NCBI RefSeq assembly: GCF_019397265.1
Contig: NZ_CP068985.1
Span: 2,398,501 to 2,462,500, forward strand
Length of the DNA stretch: 64,000 bases
DNA from: Nonomuraea coxensis DSM 45129
GTDB lineage: Bacteria; Actinomycetota; Actinomycetes; Streptosporangiales; Streptosporangiaceae
Direction: 5' to 3'
Part shown: in pieces, positions 60,305 to 64,000 of the stretch
Numbering within the stretch: the first letter of the stretch is position 1
Layout: each line of letters starts with the position of its first letter
Program-made: the position numbers and the translations under genes
The notes under the pieces: model-generated
Seen by the model: the letters and a program-made list of their open reading frames with translations, nothing else
Told to the model about the DNA's origin: nothing
Databases searched by the model: none

Positions 60305-61449
60305 ACAGGGTGTCCTGCTTTCTGGACGGTCTCGTCCCGGACGGTGGTCCCGTTCGGGACGGCGTCCAGGGCCGGCCACAGGCGGTGCTCGGGGTCCAGG
60401 GCGCCGGTCAGGCAGGACCAGGCCCGTTCGCGCAGGCCGTCCGCGCCCGCGCCGGGCTCCAGCGCGTGCCGCAGCGCCCCGGCGAGGGCCCGTTCGTAGG
60501 CGGGGTGGGTGCCGAGGGCGTAGGCGTCCAGCAGGACGCCGGTCTCCTTCGGACGCTCGGCCAGCAGCTCCTGCAGCGCCTCGGGGAAGACGCGGTAGGC
60601 GGCGGCGAGGTGGTGCAGGTTCCAGTCGGGGCCGGCGTCCGGGCGGCGGTTCAGCAGCTCGACCGCGACCGCGTCGAGGAACGCCCCCGACGGGCGGGCC
60701 AGCGCGATCAGCGTGGTCAGCACGTCGGCCGGCGCGGTCGCGGGCAGCTCACGCCACTCCTCGCCGAGCCGGCCGGTGCGCTCGGCCCCGGCGAAGGCCC
60801 GCGCCAGCAGGCCGGGGGAGGCGTCGGCCGCCCGGGCGAGCGCGGCGGGCGGCAGGCCGTCGCGTTCGCCGGGGACCTCGGCCTCCGACCAGCCCCGCAG
60901 GACGAGGACCAGCCCGTCGGGCCCAAGCGCGCCCAGCAACGCCGCCGCGTAGGCCGGATCACCGGCCGCCGCGAACGCCGCCGCGTGGGCCGGTTCGCCG
61001 GTCGTCCCGTCCGTTGTCCCGTCCGTTGTCCCGCGGGTCGTGCTGTCAGGTGTTCCGGCGGCGGGGGCGGTGAGGGCTCGCTCGACCTCGTCGTGGCGGC
61101 CGGTGGCGAGGGCCGCGAGGACGGCCGTGGCCGTCCCGCCGGCCGCCCGCGTGGCCTCCGCCTCGCCGGCGAACGGGAACACGGCCGTGAGCAGGCCGCG
61201 CTCGCGCACCGGCACCGACTGCTCGACGGTGTCGACACGCCACCTGAGCTCCCGCCGCGCGTCGCGCAGGAACGCCTGCGCCCGCGCCACGGCGGCGGCG
61301 CCGTGGCGCGGGCCGGCCCAGTCGTCGCCGGCCTCCGCCACGGCCGCGTCCATCAGAGGACGCACGCCGTCCATGAGCATGCTGCTCGCTTCGAGGCGGC
61401 GGATGAGGTCGTGTGCTCGGCTGGGGTCGATCCCCACGAACTCCCCCAT
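60301..61449 (-). CDS. Helical protein with WXG-like N-terminus, partner of the small WXG-like protein
   Basis: A 382-residue protein from the ATG 61449. The first 100 residues (GIDPSRAHDLIRRLEASSMLMDGVRPLMDAAVAEAGDDWAGP) form a WXG-type hairpin with DWAG at the turn. A Thr/Gly-rich linker with GTTDGTTDGTTG repeats leads into a long alpha-helical domain (PADVLTTLIALARPSGAFLDAVAVELLNRRP). There is no known toxin motif and no signal. The coupling with the small WXG-like gene resembles type VII polymorphic effector pairs, but no secretion genes are nearby. Confidence 0.6.
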   Translation of the reverse strand: MGEFVGIDPSRAHDLIRRLEASSMLMDGVRPLMDAAVAEAGDDWAGPRHGAAAVARAQAFLRDARRELRWRVDTVEQSVPVRERGLLTAVFPFAGEAEATRAAGGTATAVLAALATGRHDEVERALTAPAAGTPDSTTRGTTDGTTDGTTGEPAHAAAFAAAGDPAYAAALLGALGPDGLVLVLRGWSEAEVPGERDGLPPAALARAADASPGLLARAFAGAERTGRLGEEWRELPATAPADVLTTLIALARPSGAFLDAVAVELLNRRPDAGPDWNLHHLAAAYRVFPEALQELLAERPKETGVLLDAYALGTHPAYERALAGALRHALEPGAGADGLRERAWSCLTGALDPEHRLWPALDAVPNGTTVRDETVQKAGHPV

Positions 61450-61542
61450 GGTGAAACCCTCCCAGAGGGTGTGATTACCGCGTGAGTCAAACACACTCGG
61501 CGGCGTGTCGCAGGGCTTTCGCCGTCCCATAAACAACGGGAA

Positions 61543-63012
61543 TCACCCGGAGGCGTCCTCCTTCTCGAAGGAGCTGAGCGTGGGGTCGTAGTCGGAGGCG
61601 CCGATGTCGTACATCGGGGTCATCCAGTGGTAGAAGTTGTCGCCGCGCTCGCGCAGCAGGTCGTACAGCCTGCGCATCAGACGGCGGCGGACCCCGGCCA
61701 GCTCGGGATGGGTGTAGCGGTTGCTCAGCTCGTACGGGTCGGCGTGCAGGTCGTACAGCTCGTTGACGGACTCGGGGTTGACGACGAGCTTGTAGCGGTC
61801 GTCGCGGATCATCCGCTGCGGGTAGGGGAAGTGGTGGCCGTGGTACTCGGCCAGCAGCTCGCCCGGCCACTCCGGCCGCTCGCCGCGCACCAGGGGCAGG
61901 AGGCTGCGGCTGTCCACGGCGGGCTCCGGGTCGCAGCCGGCCAGCTCCAGGATGGTCGCCGTGCAGTCGGTGAGGGTGACGAACTCGTTCCTGACCTGCG
62001 GCGGGGCGCCGGGCACGCGGACGATGCCGGGGATGCGGTAGATGTCCTCGTACATGGCCGGGCCTTTGTCGTGCAGCCGGTGGGCGCCGGTGAACTCGCC
62101 GTGGTCGGCGGTGAAGAAGACCGCCGTGCCGTCGCTCAGCCCCAGCTCGTCGAGCCGGTCGAGGATGCGGCCGAGCTGCTGGTCGATCAGCGTCACGTAG
62201 CCCCAGTAGACCGCGATCAGCTTGCGGGTGATCTCGATGGGCAGGGTGTCGAACGCCCAGTGGTCGCTGTAGTTGCGCTGCACCGGCGGCTTGCCCTCGA
62301 ACGTCTCGGCGATCGACGGCGGCAGCTCCACCAGCTCCGGGTCGTACATGTCGAAGTACTCGTCCGGCAGCAGGTACGGCAGGTGCGGCCCGAAGAAGTG
62401 CGCGGCCAGGTAGAAGGGCCGGCCGTCGGCGGCGTACCGGTCGAGGTGCTCGATCGCCCGCGTCGCCAGGTAGTGCTCGAAGGTGGCCTCGACCGGCTGG
62501 TGCAGCCGCCCGGCCAGCAGGTTGCCGGGGTTGCCGTTCGGCGTCGTGCCCCGGATCAGGTCCGAGATCCGGTACGGCGGCAGCCCCCGCTCCTCCAGGT
62601 AGGCGAGGTAGTCGGGATGGTCCACCGGGTTGTGCCAGCCGGGCAGGTCGGGGCCGTCGAAGCCGTAGGAGGCGGCGTTGCGGTGGGTGCCGCCGTGCCA
62701 CTTGCCGATCAGCCCGAGCTGGTAGCCGCGCTCCTTCAGCGCGGACGGGAAGGTGAAGGCGTCCTCCCGCAGGTCCTCCAGGTAGCCGACGTTGCGCTCG
62801 TAGTTGGCCAGCAGCCGGTGCCGGAACGGGGCCTGCCCGGTGAGCAGGCTGGCCCGCGCCGGCGTGCAGATGGCCGTCGGCGTGTAGAACCGGTCGAACC
62901 GCGTTCCGCTCGCGGCCAGCCGGTCGAGGTTGGGCGTGGCTACGTGCGGGTTGCCGTAGCAGCCGAGCGTGTCGACCCGGTGCTGGTCGGTCATCAGGAA
63001 CAGCAGGTTCAC
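61543..63012 (-). CDS. Type I sulfatase
   Basis: A 489-residue sulfatase without signal peptide. Formylglycine motif CTPAR (Cys49), metal sites LLFLMTDQHRVD and FFTADHGEFTGAH, and IGKWHGG. The extended C-terminal region (YKLVVNPESVNELYDLHADPYEL) is typical of the choline-sulfatase and aryl/alkyl sulfatase side of the family. The GTG start overlaps the stop of an SsuA-like binding-protein gene (GTGA), so it probably desulfates an imported sulfate ester for sulfur supply. Confidence 0.87.
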   Translation of the reverse strand: MNLLFLMTDQHRVDTLGCYGNPHVATPNLDRLAASGTRFDRFYTPTAICTPARASLLTGQAPFRHRLLANYERNVGYLEDLREDAFTFPSALKERGYQLGLIGKWHGGTHRNAASYGFDGPDLPGWHNPVDHPDYLAYLEERGLPPYRISDLIRGTTPNGNPGNLLAGRLHQPVEATFEHYLATRAIEHLDRYAADGRPFYLAAHFFGPHLPYLLPDEYFDMYDPELVELPPSIAETFEGKPPVQRNYSDHWAFDTLPIEITRKLIAVYWGYVTLIDQQLGRILDRLDELGLSDGTAVFFTADHGEFTGAHRLHDKGPAMYEDIYRIPGIVRVPGAPPQVRNEFVTLTDCTATILELAGCDPEPAVDSRSLLPLVRGERPEWPGELLAEYHGHHFPYPQRMIRDDRYKLVVNPESVNELYDLHADPYELSNRYTHPELAGVRRRLMRRLYDLLRERGDNFYHWMTPMYDIGASDYDPTLSSFEKEDASG

Positions 63013-63977
63013 TTGGCGAACGCCTTCTCGTAGAGGTCGCCGGTGTAGTACGACGACGGCTCGGGCAGCGACTTGAGCTGGCCGGTGCCGACGAAGAAGT
63101 CGCCGAGGCTGTTCAGCCACTTGGCGACCGTGCCGTCCTTGGTCTTGGCGACCAGGTCGGCCGTGGACATGACCTCGACGTTGGCCGCGTCCGCCTTGAC
63201 CTTGGCCGGGTCGAGCTTGAGCAGGGCGGCCGTCTCGGTGATGGTCTCCTCGGGGTGCGCGGCCCGCCAGTCGTTGGCCTCCTGCAGCACCTTGATCACC
63301 TTGGTGGTCAGCTCCTGGTCGGTGTCGGTGCCGCTGACGAAGGCGTTCGGGAACGAGTTGTCGGGGTACTCCCGGGTGCTGGCGATCTCGGTCATGTCCG
63401 GCACCTTCTCCTTGATCGTGTCGATCAGCGGGTACCAGAGGCCGGCGCCGTCGATCTGCCCGGCCGAGAACGCCGACACCACGGTCGCCGCGTCCATCGG
63501 CACCTTCTCGATGTCGGCGGCCGTCATCCCGGCCTTCTGCAGGGCCAGGTTGAGCACCATGTCGCCGGAGGTGCCCTCGGGCACGCCGACCTTCTTGCCC
63601 TTGAGGTCCTGCATGCTCGTGACGCCGGGCCGGCCGATCACCCGGTCGGCGAAGCCGAGCGTGTTGATGGAGACGACCTTGGCCTTGCCGGAGGCGGGCA
63701 GCCACATGGCGCCGGGACCGATGTAGCCGAAGTCCAGGTCGCCGGCGCCGAGCGCCTGGATCTGGAGCGGTCCATTCGTGAAGACCTTGATCTCGGGGGT
63801 GAGCCCCTGCTTCTCCCAGAGCCCCTGCTTCTGGGCGACGGCGAGCAGGCTGGCTCCGTTGTAGTCGCCGATGTAGCCGAAGCGGACGGTGGTGCCGTCG
63901 TCGGAGCAGGAGGTGACGGAGAGCGCGATGACGCTCACCGCGGCTGCGGTGGTGAGGGCGCGGCGAAGAGAGCGCAT
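63009..63977 (-). CDS. ABC transporter substrate-binding lipoprotein, SsuA/NMT1-like
   Basis: A 322-residue lipoprotein (lipobox VTSC, Cys24) with a type II binding fold: VRFGYIGDYNGASLLAVAQKQGLWEKQG, LDFGYIGPGAMWLPASGKAKVV, MQDLKGKKVGVPEGTSGDMVLNLAL. Relatives bind sulfonates, sulfate esters, nitrate or pyrimidine precursors. Coupled to the sulfatase gene, it is probably part of a sulfate-ester importer whose permease and ATPase lie beyond the right edge or elsewhere. The gene starts 24 nt from the window end. Confidence 0.86.
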   Translation of the reverse strand: MRSLRRALTTAAAVSVIALSVTSCSDDGTTVRFGYIGDYNGASLLAVAQKQGLWEKQGLTPEIKVFTNGPLQIQALGAGDLDFGYIGPGAMWLPASGKAKVVSINTLGFADRVIGRPGVTSMQDLKGKKVGVPEGTSGDMVLNLALQKAGMTAADIEKVPMDAATVVSAFSAGQIDGAGLWYPLIDTIKEKVPDMTEIASTREYPDNSFPNAFVSGTDTDQELTTKVIKVLQEANDWRAAHPEETITETAALLKLDPAKVKADAANVEVMSTADLVAKTKDGTVAKWLNSLGDFFVGTGQLKSLPEPSSYYTGDLYEKAFAK

Positions 63978-64000
63978 GTCGTGTTAATCCTTTCCAGGGG

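Overview
The window is very GC-rich, with third-position G/C bias, many GTG/TTG starts and ATGA/GTGA overlaps between genes. Together with the LAL-type LuxR regulator, PaaX, GPP34, Tat-exported multicopper oxidase, secreted GH18 and GH30 enzymes and a Thermobifida-type cutinase, this points to a filamentous actinomycete. A Streptosporangiaceae member such as Nonomuraea would fit; the genus is inference. The region looks like chromosomal arm or accessory territory: secreted hydrolases, transporters and regulators, with two decayed IS200/IS605 elements and several broken genes. I saw no rRNA, tRNA or CRISPR array.

Layout. 1-9.2 kb: a methyltransferase, a secreted cutinase of the PET-hydrolase type, a LAL/LuxR regulator with a His-Asp-Arg repeat tract, an anti-sigma-type ATPase divergent from a GntR/UTRA regulator, a methyltransferase remnant, two small secreted proteins and a VapBC-like pair. 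9.2-16.2 kb: a livKGFHM-type importer divergent from paaX and an acyl-CoA ligase. 16.2-20.4 kb: a GH30 enzyme, a zinc-ribbon membrane protein and a lamin-tail protein. 20.5-21.3 kb: IS605 remnant 1. 21.3-25 kb: GPP34, an APC permease and a multicopper oxidase. 25-30.6 kb: a LacI-controlled sugar ABC importer plus sulfatase. 30.6-31.9 kb: IS605 remnant 2. 31.9-35 kb: aldo/keto reductase, chitinase, RidA.

35.0-42.2 kb holds a five-gene operon: SWIM protein, an unrecognised protein, a vWA protein, a MoxR AAA+ ATPase and a DUF5682-type protein. It resembles the uncharacterised yehLMPQ set of E. coli and is the strongest candidate here for an undescribed system. 42.4-47.5 kb is a GntR/FCD-controlled island that encodes the lower 4-oxalomesaconate (gallate/protocatechuate) route, hydratase, aldolase and tautomerase, with a catechol-2,3-dioxygenase-type enzyme and a divergent dehydrogenase. 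A shared operator motif flanks the regulator and the island.

47.5-64 kb: an orphan 688-residue protein, a NodB deacetylase, a damaged GH15 glucodextranase, an L,D-transpeptidase, a NarL-type two-component system, a frameshifted membrane gene next to a doubly deleted multicopper oxidase, an FAH-family enzyme, a WXG-like helical protein pair, and a second sulfatase coupled to an SsuA-like binding protein that ends at the right edge.

A recurring feature is the clean internal deletion. The methyltransferase, tnpA, tnpB, GH15 and second multicopper oxidase all keep recognisable ends but have lost catalytic middles. This is either real decay or assembly error and deserves checking.
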